NCBI GenBank assembly: GCA_002361625.1
Contig: DETL01000028.1
Coordinates: 14,887 to 78,886, forward strand
Source: Bacteroidales bacterium UBA3289
Lineage (GTDB): Bacteria > Bacteroidota > Bacteroidia > Bacteroidales > UBA932
Direction of reading: 5' to 3'
DNA length: 64,000 nucleotides
The notes beneath the pieces were generated by a model. It saw only the letters and a program-made list of their open reading frames with translations, had not been told where the DNA came from and did not search any database. The translations under genes were made by a program, and so were the position numbers. Positions 37,200 through 46,204 of this stretch are shown one piece after another; the stretch's first letter is position 1, and the number at the start of each line of letters is the position of its first letter.

Positions 37200-38801
37200 T
37201 CAATGCTTGAAGTTGAAACGGATGTCTGCGGGGATCCTTTCCAGGCCCAGGTTCATGCGGTCGGCATCGTAGTCGGCGTTGAGCCGGGCGTACCGGGCCT
37301 CGAACTGCTCGGCGAAGGCCCGGTCACCGGTGGCCTGCGTCTGGAGCACCAGGGCGGTGAGGTTGGAAAGGGCTTCTTCCATCTTTTTATAATCCAGCGC
37401 ATACTGTCCGGAAGGCTTGCGCTGGAAAGCCCCCGCTTCCGCCAGGTAGTTGTAGATGATGATGTTGGCGCGGCCCAGGGCGGCGCCCTCCCCGAAGCGT
37501 TCCGAACGGACGAGGGAGGCGAAGAAGGTGGTCAGGGCGTCTTCCTTGGTGAACAGGTGATGGATATCGACATGCTTCTGCAGCATGCCCACCAGCAGGA
37601 CGCCGGCGGTATTGGCTTTCACCTCTTCCAGGGTGGCGGCGGAGCTTCCCAGCGCCTCTTCCACGCTGCCTTTCCCGGTGACGGTCTCTTTCACGCCCAG
37701 GCCATGGGCAACCTCCCGGAAGACAATGTTCCAGAAGAAGGCGTCCGAGGACAGGTGTTCGGCGTAGTCGGCTTCGAGGAGGACCCGGCCGCTGGGGCCG
37801 ACAATGTGGTTGTACTTGGTGTGGATGATGTTCTCCAGCAGGATGGTACGGGTACCCCGGTCCCGCTGGACATCGCTGTCGAAGGGCAGGTTCAGGGCGA
37901 TGACCTTCACGCCCGCATTGGCCTTTCCGGCATAGTAGAGGGCGTCGCAGGAGAAGATGTTGGATCCCGCTCCGGGCTGGAAGGTCTTGTAGGCCGGGTC
38001 GCCGGGGAGGTCCTCCTGGAACTCTCCGAGCCGGGAAACGTACTGCATCAGTTCCTGGGTGTGCGCCTCGTTCTTCAGCAGGACGAACGCCTCATAGGAC
38101 CGTTTGATGCCCATCAGCTGGTCGTCCGTCACCTCGTTGGGACCGATCACGAGGTCCATCTTGCTGTCTTCCATGTCCAGCCAGGCCAGGGAGCTCTCGT
38201 AATAACGGTCGGTCTTGAGGGCCTCCGCCTTGCTCAGCAGGTAGGCCGCCACGCTGGGTTTGATCGTGATGTCGGCCGCAGCCTTCAGGTAGTCGGCGAT
38301 CTTGTCGATGTGCGCCCGGTAGGCGTCGTGATACCAGACGGCTTCCAGGGAACCGTCGGCACCGCGGCGGACGAGCGTGTAGGGACTGTTCTTGTCGGGG
38401 TTGTCCCAGGCGTCGAATTCTTCCCGGGTCATGTCCGCCGGATAGAATCCCGCGCCGGGAAGGCGGTCGGCGTAGCCGTCCACGAAGGATTTCCCGGTCA
38501 TGCGGTCCCAGGGACCGTAGTTGATCTCGGCGTAAGTACGCTGGACCGGATCGGCAATCCCGTCCAGGAGCCCCTGCCGGTCGCCGAAGTACTGTTCCCA
38601 GTAGATGGCGTCCACCTCGTCGGCCGCGAAACGGTAGAGGTTCAGTACCTCCTTTCCATTGTCGGTGATCCCGCTGAGGTCGGGGACCTCGATGTCCACG
38701 AGGGCGTAGTTCGCCACGTCGCGGTCGAACGGGGATTTGGTCTGTTGGCACGACACGGCGCACAGCAGCGCCGGAAGGATGAGAATCAGGTGTCTTTTCA
38801 T
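37200..38801 (-). CDS. M49-like lipoprotein A with damaged zinc motif
   Basis: 533 residues, lipoprotein signal MKRHLILILPALLCAVSC. The body matches the DPP III/M49-like family with a short HExxH form: the expected HEVAHGLG reads R362-E-V-A-H366-GLG, the first zinc His being Arg (codon CGG). The downstream third-ligand region reads TLEEVKANTAGVL, where EExKAD is expected. So one zinc ligand is lost and another position altered; peptidase activity is doubtful. It is paralogous to the gene at 40347-41945 on the other side of the DASS transporter. Possibly a binding protein derived from a peptidase. It ends two bases before GH3. Confidence 0.75.
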   Translation of the reverse strand: MKRHLILILPALLCAVSCQQTKSPFDRDVANYALVDIEVPDLSGITDNGKEVLNLYRFAADEVDAIYWEQYFGDRQGLLDGIADPVQRTYAEINYGPWDRMTGKSFVDGYADRLPGAGFYPADMTREEFDAWDNPDKNSPYTLVRRGADGSLEAVWYHDAYRAHIDKIADYLKAAADITIKPSVAAYLLSKAEALKTDRYYESSLAWLDMEDSKMDLVIGPNEVTDDQLMGIKRSYEAFVLLKNEAHTQELMQYVSRLGEFQEDLPGDPAYKTFQPGAGSNIFSCDALYYAGKANAGVKVIALNLPFDSDVQRDRGTRTILLENIIHTKYNHIVGPSGRVLLEADYAEHLSSDAFFWNIVFREVAHGLGVKETVTGKGSVEEALGSSAATLEEVKANTAGVLLVGMLQKHVDIHHLFTKEDALTTFFASLVRSERFGEGAALGRANIIIYNYLAEAGAFQRKPSGQYALDYKKMEEALSNLTALVLQTQATGDRAFAEQFEARYARLNADYDADRMNLGLERIPADIRFNFKH

Positions 38802-38814
38802 GGTGGCGGATCCT

Positions 38815-40320
38815 CTAGACGATATGCAGCGAACCGGCTGCGAACAGGACCAGGTAACCCAGCACGATGCTGATCAGGCCGATGATGATGCCCATCCGGG
38901 CCATGTCCTTCTGCTGGATGAGATTCGTGGCGTAGGCCAGGGCATTCGGCGGCGTGGAGATCGGCAGGATCATCGCGCTGCTGGAGGCGATGGCCACACC
39001 GATCAGGACGGTGGAAGTGCCGCCCACGGCCGCGAGCTTGTCACCCATGGCCGTGCAGACCACCACGAGGATCGGCATGAGCAGGGCCGCCGTGGCGGAG
39101 TGGGAAATCAGGTTGGACAGGCCGTAGCAAAGCAGGCCGGACAGGAGGACGATCAGCAGCGGCGAGAAGTTGCCGAAGGGGATGGCACGGACCACCAGGG
39201 CCGCGAGGCCGGATCCGTTCATGGCGTAACCCAGGGCGAAGCCGCCGGCGACCATCCAGATGACCGACCAGTTGATCTCTTCCAGGTCGTATTTGCTGAT
39301 GATGCCGGCCATGGCAAAGACGGCGAAGGGAATGAGCGCCACCGTATAGGTGTTGATCCCGGTGAAGGTGTCCAGCATCCAGAGGAGGATGGTGACAATC
39401 ATCGTGACGATGACCAGGGTGGTTTCCTTGCCCCGCTTCATTTCACCGTCGATCTTCAGCTCGATGGTCTTCTGGGAGAAGGGGAACATCTTCTTGATGA
39501 GCGTCCAGGCGATGAGGATCATGATGATCACCAGCGGCACCATGAACAGCATCCACTGGCCGAATCCGATGCCCAGGTTCAGGCCTTCCGGATCGTTCAG
39601 GTATTTCAGCGCGATGGTGTTGGGCGGGGTGCCGATGGGGGTGCCCATGCCACCCAGGTTAGCGGCGATGGGGATGCTGAGCGCCATGGCGGTGCGGCCC
39701 TTGCCGGCCTCGGGAAGCTGCTTGAAGACAGGCGTGAGGAAAGTGAGCATCATGGCCGTCGTGGCCGTGTTGCTGATGAACATGGAGAACAGGGCGGTCA
39801 CCAGCATGAAACCCAGGAGGATGTTCTCACTCTTCTTGCCGAAGGGGGTGAGGAGCACCCGGGCGAGGTGGACGTCCAGGCCGGTCTTGGTGGTGGCGAT
39901 GGCGAGGACGAAACCGCCGATGAAGAGCATCACGACAGGGTCTGCGAAGCTGGCCATGACCTGCTTGTAGCTGAGGAGCTGCCCGGCCGTGTCGGGATTG
40001 CAGATCCATTTGATTCCCGAATCGGAGGTGCACAGCAGGAGCAGGACCATGATGGAAACCGAGGTCGCCCAGGCGGGGACCAGTTCCAGTACCCACATCA
40101 GCGTGGCATAGACGAAGATGGCGATGATCCGCTGCTGGACCTGCGTAAGTCCGTCGATCCCGAAGGATTCCGTGGGCAGGAACCACAGGATGAGGACGGT
40201 GATGGCGACAAAGATGAGTCCGAGACTCTTTTTCTTCAGGATGGCGGAGCTGAGTCTGTTTTTCTGACGCAGCTTATGCATTTGTTCAACCAGGTTGAAA
40301 CCGGTGAAATTCTTGAACAT
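38815..40320 (-). CDS. DASS (SLC13-type) sodium-coupled anion symporter
   Basis: 501 residues, polytopic inner-membrane carrier (about 11 helices) for di/tricarboxylates or sulfate-like anions. The first substrate motif SNT sits in FISNTATTAMML; GTPIGTPPNTIAL and STPPNALAYA are family hallmarks. The second motif, normally SNT, reads SHS in NLISHSATAALLMP, which may change substrate or sodium binding. It is placed 13 bases before one M49-like gene and 26 bases after the other, so it belongs to their transcript and probably imports a product they bind. Confidence 0.92.
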   Translation of the reverse strand: MFKNFTGFNLVEQMHKLRQKNRLSSAILKKKSLGLIFVAITVLILWFLPTESFGIDGLTQVQQRIIAIFVYATLMWVLELVPAWATSVSIMVLLLLCTSDSGIKWICNPDTAGQLLSYKQVMASFADPVVMLFIGGFVLAIATTKTGLDVHLARVLLTPFGKKSENILLGFMLVTALFSMFISNTATTAMMLTFLTPVFKQLPEAGKGRTAMALSIPIAANLGGMGTPIGTPPNTIALKYLNDPEGLNLGIGFGQWMLFMVPLVIIMILIAWTLIKKMFPFSQKTIELKIDGEMKRGKETTLVIVTMIVTILLWMLDTFTGINTYTVALIPFAVFAMAGIISKYDLEEINWSVIWMVAGGFALGYAMNGSGLAALVVRAIPFGNFSPLLIVLLSGLLCYGLSNLISHSATAALLMPILVVVCTAMGDKLAAVGGTSTVLIGVAIASSSAMILPISTPPNALAYATNLIQQKDMARMGIIIGLISIVLGYLVLFAAGSLHIV

Positions 40321-40346
40321 GGTATCGTTACGCTTGCTTTGGAAGT

Positions 40347-41945
40347 TTATTCATAGGAGAAACGGATGTCCACGGGGATTCCCGCGCTTTCCAGGGCCCG
40401 CTTGTCGGACAGGCTCTCGGGGCCGGCGACACCGTACTTGGTGATCCAGGCCCGGGCCGCGTCGATGTCGCCATGGGCCTGCATGCGGAGGATCTCCGCT
40501 CCGACGGCCTCCAGCGCCTTCCAGGTCTTGTCGTAGTCGATGCTGTAACGGCCGGAAGGATTCCAGGTGATGGCCTTGCTTTCGAGCAGGTAGTTATAGA
40601 CGATGATATTGGCGATGCCCGTGGGGTCCGCCGCGCCGAAACGGGTGGAGCGGATGGTGTTGGTGACGAAGGTCGTGAGGACGTCCTCCTTCTGGAAGAG
40701 GGCGGAGATGTGATAGGCCTCGGCTTCCTGGGCGCACAGCCAGGCACCCAGCACGTTGGATTTCGCCTTCTCCAGGACCAGGGCCTCGTTGCCCAGGGCC
40801 TCGGCGACCGTTCCCTTCCCATTGACCGTCTCCTTGACGCCCAGACCCTTCGCGATCTCGCGGAATACGATGGTCCAGTAGAACGCGCTGGCGTCCACAT
40901 GGGGCTGATGGACCGCCTCCAGCAGCGCGTCGCCTACCGGGTGGACGGTCCGGTTGAATTTCTCTCGGATGATGTTGTCGAAGATGATGGTGCGGGTGCC
41001 CAGTTCCTCCTGGATTCTCGCGTCATAGGGGAAGTTGATGCCGATGACCTTGAAGCCCGCGTTGGTGTATCCGCTGCAGTAGAGGACGTTGCAGGAGAAA
41101 ATGTCGGAGTGGGATCCCGGGACGAACGCGTGGTCGGCGGGGTCGCCGGGGAGCATGGCCTGGAGCTCCTGTATGCGGGAGGAAAGGGCGTTGAGCTCTT
41201 CGGTGCGCTGGAGGTTCTTCAGGAGCACGTACGCCCCGTAGGACGCCTTGGTCCCGTAGCGGGCGTCGTCCACCGCCTCGATCGGGCCGATCACGAGGTC
41301 CATCTTGCTGTCTTCCATCTCCAGCCAGGCTTTGTAGCTGTCATAGTAATCGTCCGTCTTGAGGCCCTCGATCATTTCGAGAAGGTAGTGCCGGACGCTC
41401 TCTTTGATCGTGACGTCGGCGGCCCGGTGCAGGTGCTCTTCGATCTTGCCGATGAGATCCGCGTACGCGTCGTGGTACCAGACGGACTTCAGGGTCCCGT
41501 CCCCGGCGCGCTCGATGAGCGTATAAGGGCTCTTCTTGTCCGGGTCCTCCCATCCGAGGAACTCCTCCTCGGTCATGTCATCGGGATAGAAGCGGGCGCT
41601 TTCGGGCTTGTTTCCGTATCCCGGAAGGAAGGGTTTCCCGTCGATGCGGTCCCAGGGGCCGTAGTTGATCTCCGCGTACAGTTTCTCGGAGGGATCCGTG
41701 AGGGACCCGAGGAAGGCTTCGCCGTCCCCGAAATACTGCTTCCAGTAGATCTTGTCCACTTCGTCAGCGGCCATCCGGTACAGTTTCAAGACCTCTTTCC
41801 CGTTGTCGGTGATGCCCGTCAGATCCGGGGCGGGGATGGTCACCTCGGCGTAATTCTTCACGAGCCTGCCCGTGTCGGTCTGGTTCCGGGTGCAGGAAAC
41901 CGCGGCCAGGGCGAGAATCGTCAAAACAGCTGAATAATGCTTCAT
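40347..41945 (-). CDS. M49-like lipoprotein B, zinc site fully lost
   Basis: 532 residues, lipoprotein signal MKHYSAVLTILALAAVSC. Colinear paralogue of the 37200-38801 protein; both start with ...YAxVxIPxPDLTGITDNGKEVL-like sequence and share IEWYHDAY-like and MEDSKMDLVIGP blocks. The zinc motif is R362-E-I-A-K366-GLG, so both His ligands are replaced (codons CGC and AAG). The third-ligand region reads LEKAKSNVLGAW instead of LEEAKAD. It cannot bind zinc the usual way. The start at 41945 was chosen for the signal peptide; the frame is open to 42023. First gene of the operon, divergent from lysR. Confidence 0.75.
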   Translation of the reverse strand: MKHYSAVLTILALAAVSCTRNQTDTGRLVKNYAEVTIPAPDLTGITDNGKEVLKLYRMAADEVDKIYWKQYFGDGEAFLGSLTDPSEKLYAEINYGPWDRIDGKPFLPGYGNKPESARFYPDDMTEEEFLGWEDPDKKSPYTLIERAGDGTLKSVWYHDAYADLIGKIEEHLHRAADVTIKESVRHYLLEMIEGLKTDDYYDSYKAWLEMEDSKMDLVIGPIEAVDDARYGTKASYGAYVLLKNLQRTEELNALSSRIQELQAMLPGDPADHAFVPGSHSDIFSCNVLYCSGYTNAGFKVIGINFPYDARIQEELGTRTIIFDNIIREKFNRTVHPVGDALLEAVHQPHVDASAFYWTIVFREIAKGLGVKETVNGKGTVAEALGNEALVLEKAKSNVLGAWLCAQEAEAYHISALFQKEDVLTTFVTNTIRSTRFGAADPTGIANIIVYNYLLESKAITWNPSGRYSIDYDKTWKALEAVGAEILRMQAHGDIDAARAWITKYGVAGPESLSDKRALESAGIPVDIRFSYE

Positions 41946-41969
41946 TTCAAGTGATTTAAAAAGAATCAA

Positions 41970-41977
41970 CAAAGGTA
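41970..41977 (-). promoter_or_regulatory. -7 box of the M49/DASS/GH3/CE8 operon
   Basis: TACCTTTG on the minus strand, a full match to TAnnTTTG, 24 bases upstream of the first ATG. No TTTG -33 box at the right distance, which would suit a promoter needing an activator such as the divergent LysR protein. Confidence 0.5.
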
Positions 41978-42055
41978 GTGGCAATAATAGGTTATTTTTA
42001 TTGACGAATAAGGTTTCTTTCAATATGATTGATAGGTATTGCCGATAAATATGGC

Positions 42056-42063
42056 TATATTTG
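42056..42063 (+). promoter_or_regulatory. -7 box of the lysR gene
   Basis: TATATTTG, full match to TAnnTTTG, 19 bases before the ATG at 42083; preceded at 20 bases by a non-consensus sequence. The surrounding ATAGGTAT...GGCTAT is loosely dyad-like and could include the LysR site. Confidence 0.45.
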
Positions 42064-42082
42064 CAGACCGTTTCCTTTCGGT

Positions 42083-43027
42083 ATGGAATTACGCCAGTTA
42101 AAGTATTTCGTGGAGGTAGGGCGGCTGGGGAGTTTCTCCCTGGCGTCCAAGTCCCTTTTCATCACGCAGAGCACCATTTCCCAGCAGATCCATAAACTGG
42201 AGGAGGAACTGGGAGTGGACCTGCTCATACGCGACACGCGGCATGTGGCCCTCAGCGATTACGGCGAGCAGTTCTATCCCTGCGCCGTCCAGGTCCTGGA
42301 GGAAGCCCGGGCCGGGGTGGAGCGGATCCGCGATGTCAAGGCCTTGAAAGTCGGCACGCTCAGCATCGGGGCGACCTACTCCTTCGGCCCGCTGCTCAGG
42401 CGGACGGTCCAGGACTTCTATAAACAGCACCCGCACATCCGGCTGAACCTGGTCATCACGTCCCAGGAAGAGCTCCGGAAGAGGATGCTGGACCGCGAAC
42501 TGGACCTGGCGCTGACCTACAAGTCGCCGCTCGGGGACGACCGCATGGAATCCCACCTGCTCTTCCAGAGCCGGCTCTGCCTGATCGGCCGCGCCGGGGA
42601 ACTGGACGGGTGCGGCAGGGAAGTGTCCGTCCGGGATCTGGCCCGGTTCCCGCTGGCGCTCCCGTCCAAGGGGCTCCAGGCGCGCGACACCCTGGAGAAA
42701 GTCCTCCTTTCCCAGCATGTCGATCTGGATATCCGCCTGGAAATCAACAGCGTACGCTCCCTCCTGGACCTCGTGGCCAACAGCCCGCTGGTGACCATCC
42801 TATCGGAAGAGGCCATCCAGCAGGTGCAGGGATTCGAGGCCATTCCCATCGCCCATCCCGACGGGCGGATGGACGGTTGTTACCATTACTTGAAGGGAGC
42901 CTATCACAAGCGGGCGGCGCAGAAATTCGTCGAACTCCTGAAGGAAAACAATTCCTTCAACCAGACTTTTTCGGGAGGAAGATTGTCTTCCCCGCGGAAC
43001 GAAAATTGCGGCAAACCGGCGCGATGA
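42083..43027 (+). CDS. LysR-family transcriptional regulator
   Basis: 314 residues. N-terminal winged HTH (MELRQLKYFVEVGRLGSFSL then LFITQSTISQQIHKLEEELG) and a C-terminal effector domain beginning LKVGTLSIGATYSFGPLLRRTVQDF. The divergent placement, 137 bases from the M49/DASS/GH3/CE8 operon, is the classical arrangement of a LysR regulator and its target. The inducer is unknown but may be the DASS substrate. The ATG at 42083 fits the family N-terminus; its stop overlaps the next small gene (ATGA). Confidence 0.93.
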   Translation: MELRQLKYFVEVGRLGSFSLASKSLFITQSTISQQIHKLEEELGVDLLIRDTRHVALSDYGEQFYPCAVQVLEEARAGVERIRDVKALKVGTLSIGATYSFGPLLRRTVQDFYKQHPHIRLNLVITSQEELRKRMLDRELDLALTYKSPLGDDRMESHLLFQSRLCLIGRAGELDGCGREVSVRDLARFPLALPSKGLQARDTLEKVLLSQHVDLDIRLEINSVRSLLDLVANSPLVTILSEEAIQQVQGFEAIPIAHPDGRMDGCYHYLKGAYHKRAAQKFVELLKENNSFNQTFSGGRLSSPRNENCGKPAR

Positions 43028-43314
43028 GGATTCTGATGCTTTTTCTCGCCCTTCTGCTGACCTGGCTGCCGGATGGTACGCCGGTTCCGTCACCTTCCCT
43101 GGACAAGGATTGGGTCTGCTGGGAAAACGGGGTGGACATGGACGAGGACGAAGCCATTCTCCGGACGCCGCAGCGCCTGCAGGAGCGCTCCGGTCCCGCA
43201 CCGAGTCCCATCCATACCGCATCGTCCCCTCAGGAAATGCGTGAAATCCGTCTGGAACCCCTTCCTATCTGTTTTGAAAGACAGTGGCTGATGACTTGTC
43301 GTCTGCGACTGTAG
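43024..43314 (+). CDS. small secreted protein of unknown function
   Basis: 96 residues. MRILMLFLALLLTWLPDGTPVP is a clear signal peptide; the remainder is acidic then basic, with three Cys and no known motif. The ATG overlaps the lysR stop codon (ATGA), a coupling signature, and the high-GC codon pattern continues. Both facts favour a real gene, but no homologue is recognised. Confidence 0.5.
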   Translation: MRILMLFLALLLTWLPDGTPVPSPSLDKDWVCWENGVDMDEDEAILRTPQRLQERSGPAPSPIHTASSPQEMREIRLEPLPICFERQWLMTCRLRL

Positions 43315-43368
43315 CCCTCGTCCTTTCCCCTGACGAGCAAGTTTTTCCCCTGATTTCAAAACAATTTT

Positions 43369-45045
43369 ATGGATTTAACGGTTATCATTTCTTCTTTGCT
43401 GACACTGCTCGCGGGAATCGGCGTATTCCTCATCGCGTGTCAGATGATGAGCTCCAACCTGGAGGCGGCGAGCTCTGAAAAACTCAAACAACTCTTCTCC
43501 AAGGCCTCCGGCAGCAAACTCCTGGGCGTCGGAATCGGTGCGCTCGGAACGGCCGCCATCCAGAGTTCCGGTGCGACGACGGTCATGACCATCGGCTTCG
43601 TCAATGCCGGTATCATCTCCCTGGCCCAGGCCGCCACCATCATCTACGGTGCCAATATCGGTACGACGGTGACTGCGCAGATCGTGGCCCTGGGTATGTT
43701 CGGCGGGAACTCCGTCTCGACCAGCGTCATCTTCTCCGCCTTCGCGGGACTGGGCGCGTTCCTGAGTCTCTTCGCCAAGAAGAGCGGCGTCAAGGTCCTG
43801 GGCGGCATCCTGGCCGGTTTCGGACTCTTGTTCGTGGGTCTGGAACTAATGAGCGGGTCCATGGAGTCTTTCGCTGCCCTCGAGGGGGTCAAGACCTTCC
43901 TCGCCGGAATCCGCAACCCGCTCCTGCTGGTGCTGCTCGGCGCTTTGTTCACGGCCATCATCCAGAGTTCCTCGGTGATGACCTCCATCGCCCTCGCCAT
44001 GGTGGTGACGGGCCTCATCGGCATCGACCAGGGTATCTACCTCACGATGGGTTCCAACATCGGTTCCTGCGTCGTGGCGGTCATTGCCGGTATCACCAGC
44101 GGGACCAACGCCAAGCGGACCGCCCTCATCCACCTGCTCTTCAATATTTCCGGCGTGGTGCTCTTCATGCTCGCGGCGGCGGTGCTGGGCGGCTTCGGCA
44201 TCACCTACGGAGGCCTGTTCAACCAGTTGTTCCCTTCCGCCCCCCAGACCCAGCTCGCCATGTTCCATACCTTCTTCAACACGGTGACGGTGGCGGTGAT
44301 GCTCCCGCTGACGGGTGCCCTGGTGGGTCTCGTGATCCGGATGATTCCGGACAAGCCGGTGGTGCAGGACTCCGAGTTCACCCTTCGCTATGTCGATGAA
44401 AACATGCTCCGGACTCCGCCGGTGGCGGTTTCGCAGGTCAAGCGCGAAATCCTGGACATGGCCGAGACAGCCCTGCTGAACATGGATAGAAGCCTGGAGA
44501 TGGCCACGCAGCTGAAGTTCACGGAAAAGAACCTCTTCGAGCGGGACGAGCGGCGGCTCAATTTCATCAACCGCGAGCTGGTCGGTTTCATCGTGCGCCT
44601 GAGTGCGAAAAGCGGCCTGGGAGAGAAAGACCGGGTTTACCTTTCCGGTACCTACCGGAACATCCGCGACCTGGAACGGATCGGAGACTACGCGGAGAAC
44701 ATCGTGGAGTATGCCGTCGCCCTTGCCGACTCCCATCAGCAGTTCTCTGATGACGCGAAATACGAGATCAGCCAGTTGAAGACCCTGCTTCACCAGCTGT
44801 ATGACAGTGCGGTGAAAGCCTACCAGAACGAGAGTCTGGAGGATCTGGCAAAGGCCAATGCGATCGAAGAGGAGATCGACGACTATACGCGGCGGATGGA
44901 GGAAGGGCATATCTCCCGGATGGAGAAAGGCATCTGCACCCCTTCCGTCGGCGCCCAGTACCTGGAACTCTCCTCCAACGCCGAACGGGTGGCGGACCAC
45001 ATGATCAACCTGGCCAAGTCCATCCGGTCCCTGCCCGCCAAATAA
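43369..45045 (+). CDS. Na/Pi cotransporter family protein with PhoU domain
   Basis: 558 residues. The N-terminal part has two inverted Na/Pi cotransport repeats with QSS signatures (AIQSSGATTVMT and IIQSSSVMTSIAL) within about eight TM helices (1-325). The C-terminal PhoU-like helical domain has RDLERIGDYAENI and SNAERVADHMINL metal-binding patterns. Probably sodium-dependent phosphate uptake or export with a built-in regulatory domain. No pho genes nearby. The start ATG follows a 54-base gap from the small secreted gene. Confidence 0.93.
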   Translation: MDLTVIISSLLTLLAGIGVFLIACQMMSSNLEAASSEKLKQLFSKASGSKLLGVGIGALGTAAIQSSGATTVMTIGFVNAGIISLAQAATIIYGANIGTTVTAQIVALGMFGGNSVSTSVIFSAFAGLGAFLSLFAKKSGVKVLGGILAGFGLLFVGLELMSGSMESFAALEGVKTFLAGIRNPLLLVLLGALFTAIIQSSSVMTSIALAMVVTGLIGIDQGIYLTMGSNIGSCVVAVIAGITSGTNAKRTALIHLLFNISGVVLFMLAAAVLGGFGITYGGLFNQLFPSAPQTQLAMFHTFFNTVTVAVMLPLTGALVGLVIRMIPDKPVVQDSEFTLRYVDENMLRTPPVAVSQVKREILDMAETALLNMDRSLEMATQLKFTEKNLFERDERRLNFINRELVGFIVRLSAKSGLGEKDRVYLSGTYRNIRDLERIGDYAENIVEYAVALADSHQQFSDDAKYEISQLKTLLHQLYDSAVKAYQNESLEDLAKANAIEEEIDDYTRRMEEGHISRMEKGICTPSVGAQYLELSSNAERVADHMINLAKSIRSLPAK

Positions 45046-45069
45046 AGAATCATCTGAAAGAAACTGACC

Positions 45070-45159
45070 ATGGCCATTCCGGCCATCCTCTACTCGCTGA
45101 TGATGAACATCGTCCTGCTGGTCTATGTCTGGCTGGTCCGCCGGAAAGACAGGGCCTAG
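45070..45159 (+). CDS. 29-residue membrane peptide or transporter remnant
   Basis: Translates as one hydrophobic helix ending in basic residues (MAIPAILYSLMMNIVLLVYV then WLVRRKDRA). It starts 24 bases after the Na/Pi gene, with an in-frame stop just upstream, and overlaps the convergent aldo/keto reductase by 4 bases. The sequence recalls the last helix of bile-acid:sodium symporter-type carriers, so it may be the 3' remnant of a deleted transporter gene rather than a functional peptide. Evidence is only composition and position. Confidence 0.35.
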   Translation: MAIPAILYSLMMNIVLLVYVWLVRRKDRA

Positions 45160-46169
45160 GCTTTCGCGCTGAGGACGATGGCGTCGATCTCGGCGAGTTC
45201 TTCCGGGGTGAACGACGTATTCTCCAGTGCCTTGAAGTCGTCTTCCAGCTGGGATACGCGGCTGGCTCCCACGATGACGCTGGTCACCCGGTCGTCCTTG
45301 AGACACCAGGCGAGGGCCATTTCCGCCAGGGACTGCCCGCGCCGGGCTGCCACCTCGTTCAGAGCCGTCAGGGCGGCATGCATCCGGGGAGTCAGGGCGG
45401 ACGACTTGAGGAACTTCTCCTTCGCCATCCGGGAATCGGCCGGGATGCCGTCCAGATAGCGTCCGGTGAGAAGACCCTGTGCGAGCGGAGAGAAGGCGAT
45501 GAACCCGACACCGGCTTCCTTCGCCTGGTCCAGGATGCCATTCTCTTCCGGCTCCCGGTTCAGGAGATTGTACCGTCCCTGGTAAATCAGGCAGGGAACG
45601 TCCCGCTCCCGGAGATACTTGTAGGCAAAGGCGGCGGCTTCCGTCGGATAGTTGGAGATGCCCGCGTACAGCGCCTTTCCGGCGCGGACGATGTCCACGA
45701 GGGCCTGCATCGTCTCCTCCAACGGGGTATTGGGATCGAACCGGTGCGAGTAGAAGAGGTCCACATAGTCGAGGTCCATCCGCTTCAGGCTTTGGTCGAG
45801 GCTCGCCATGAGGTACTTCCGGGATCCCCATTCGCCATAGGGACCCGGCCACATGTCATAACCGGCCTTGGAGGAGATGAAAAGCTCGTCACGGAAAGGA
45901 GCGAAGGATTTCCTCATGATCTGCCCGAACGTTTCCTCGGCCGACCCGTAGGAGGGACCGTAGTTGTTCGCCAGGTCGAAATGCACGATACCGTGGTCAA
46001 AGGCGTAATGGGCCATTTCGAGGGAGTTCGCGAAGGGGTTCACGTCGCCGAAGTTATGCCAGAGGCCCAGGGCGATTTCGGGGAGGAGGATGCCGCTGCG
46101 GCCGCACCGGCGGTAGCGGATCCCGCTTTCGTAGCGGTCGGGAGCGGGGGAGTAAACGGGGTTGATCAT
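45156..46169 (-). CDS. aldo/keto reductase (YghZ-like)
   Basis: 337 residues, cytoplasmic NADPH-dependent carbonyl reductase. Catalytic tetrad visible: Asp/Tyr in HFDLANNYGP, Lys in ISSKAGY, His in LFYSHRFDP. The wording GYDMWPGPYGEWGSRKYL and YQGRYNLLNREPEENG is that of the YghZ/methylglyoxal-glyceraldehyde reductase group. The start at 46169 (MINPVYSP) matches the family; the frame extends further upstream through unrelated sequence. It follows the Nim-like gene by 35 bases. Confidence 0.93.
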   Translation of the reverse strand: MINPVYSPAPDRYESGIRYRRCGRSGILLPEIALGLWHNFGDVNPFANSLEMAHYAFDHGIVHFDLANNYGPSYGSAEETFGQIMRKSFAPFRDELFISSKAGYDMWPGPYGEWGSRKYLMASLDQSLKRMDLDYVDLFYSHRFDPNTPLEETMQALVDIVRAGKALYAGISNYPTEAAAFAYKYLRERDVPCLIYQGRYNLLNREPEENGILDQAKEAGVGFIAFSPLAQGLLTGRYLDGIPADSRMAKEKFLKSSALTPRMHAALTALNEVAARRGQSLAEMALAWCLKDDRVTSVIVGASRVSQLEDDFKALENTSFTPEELAEIDAIVLSAKA

Positions 46170-46204
46170 AAGTCGGATGTGGATGGTGTTCAGTTGTAAA
46201 GGGA

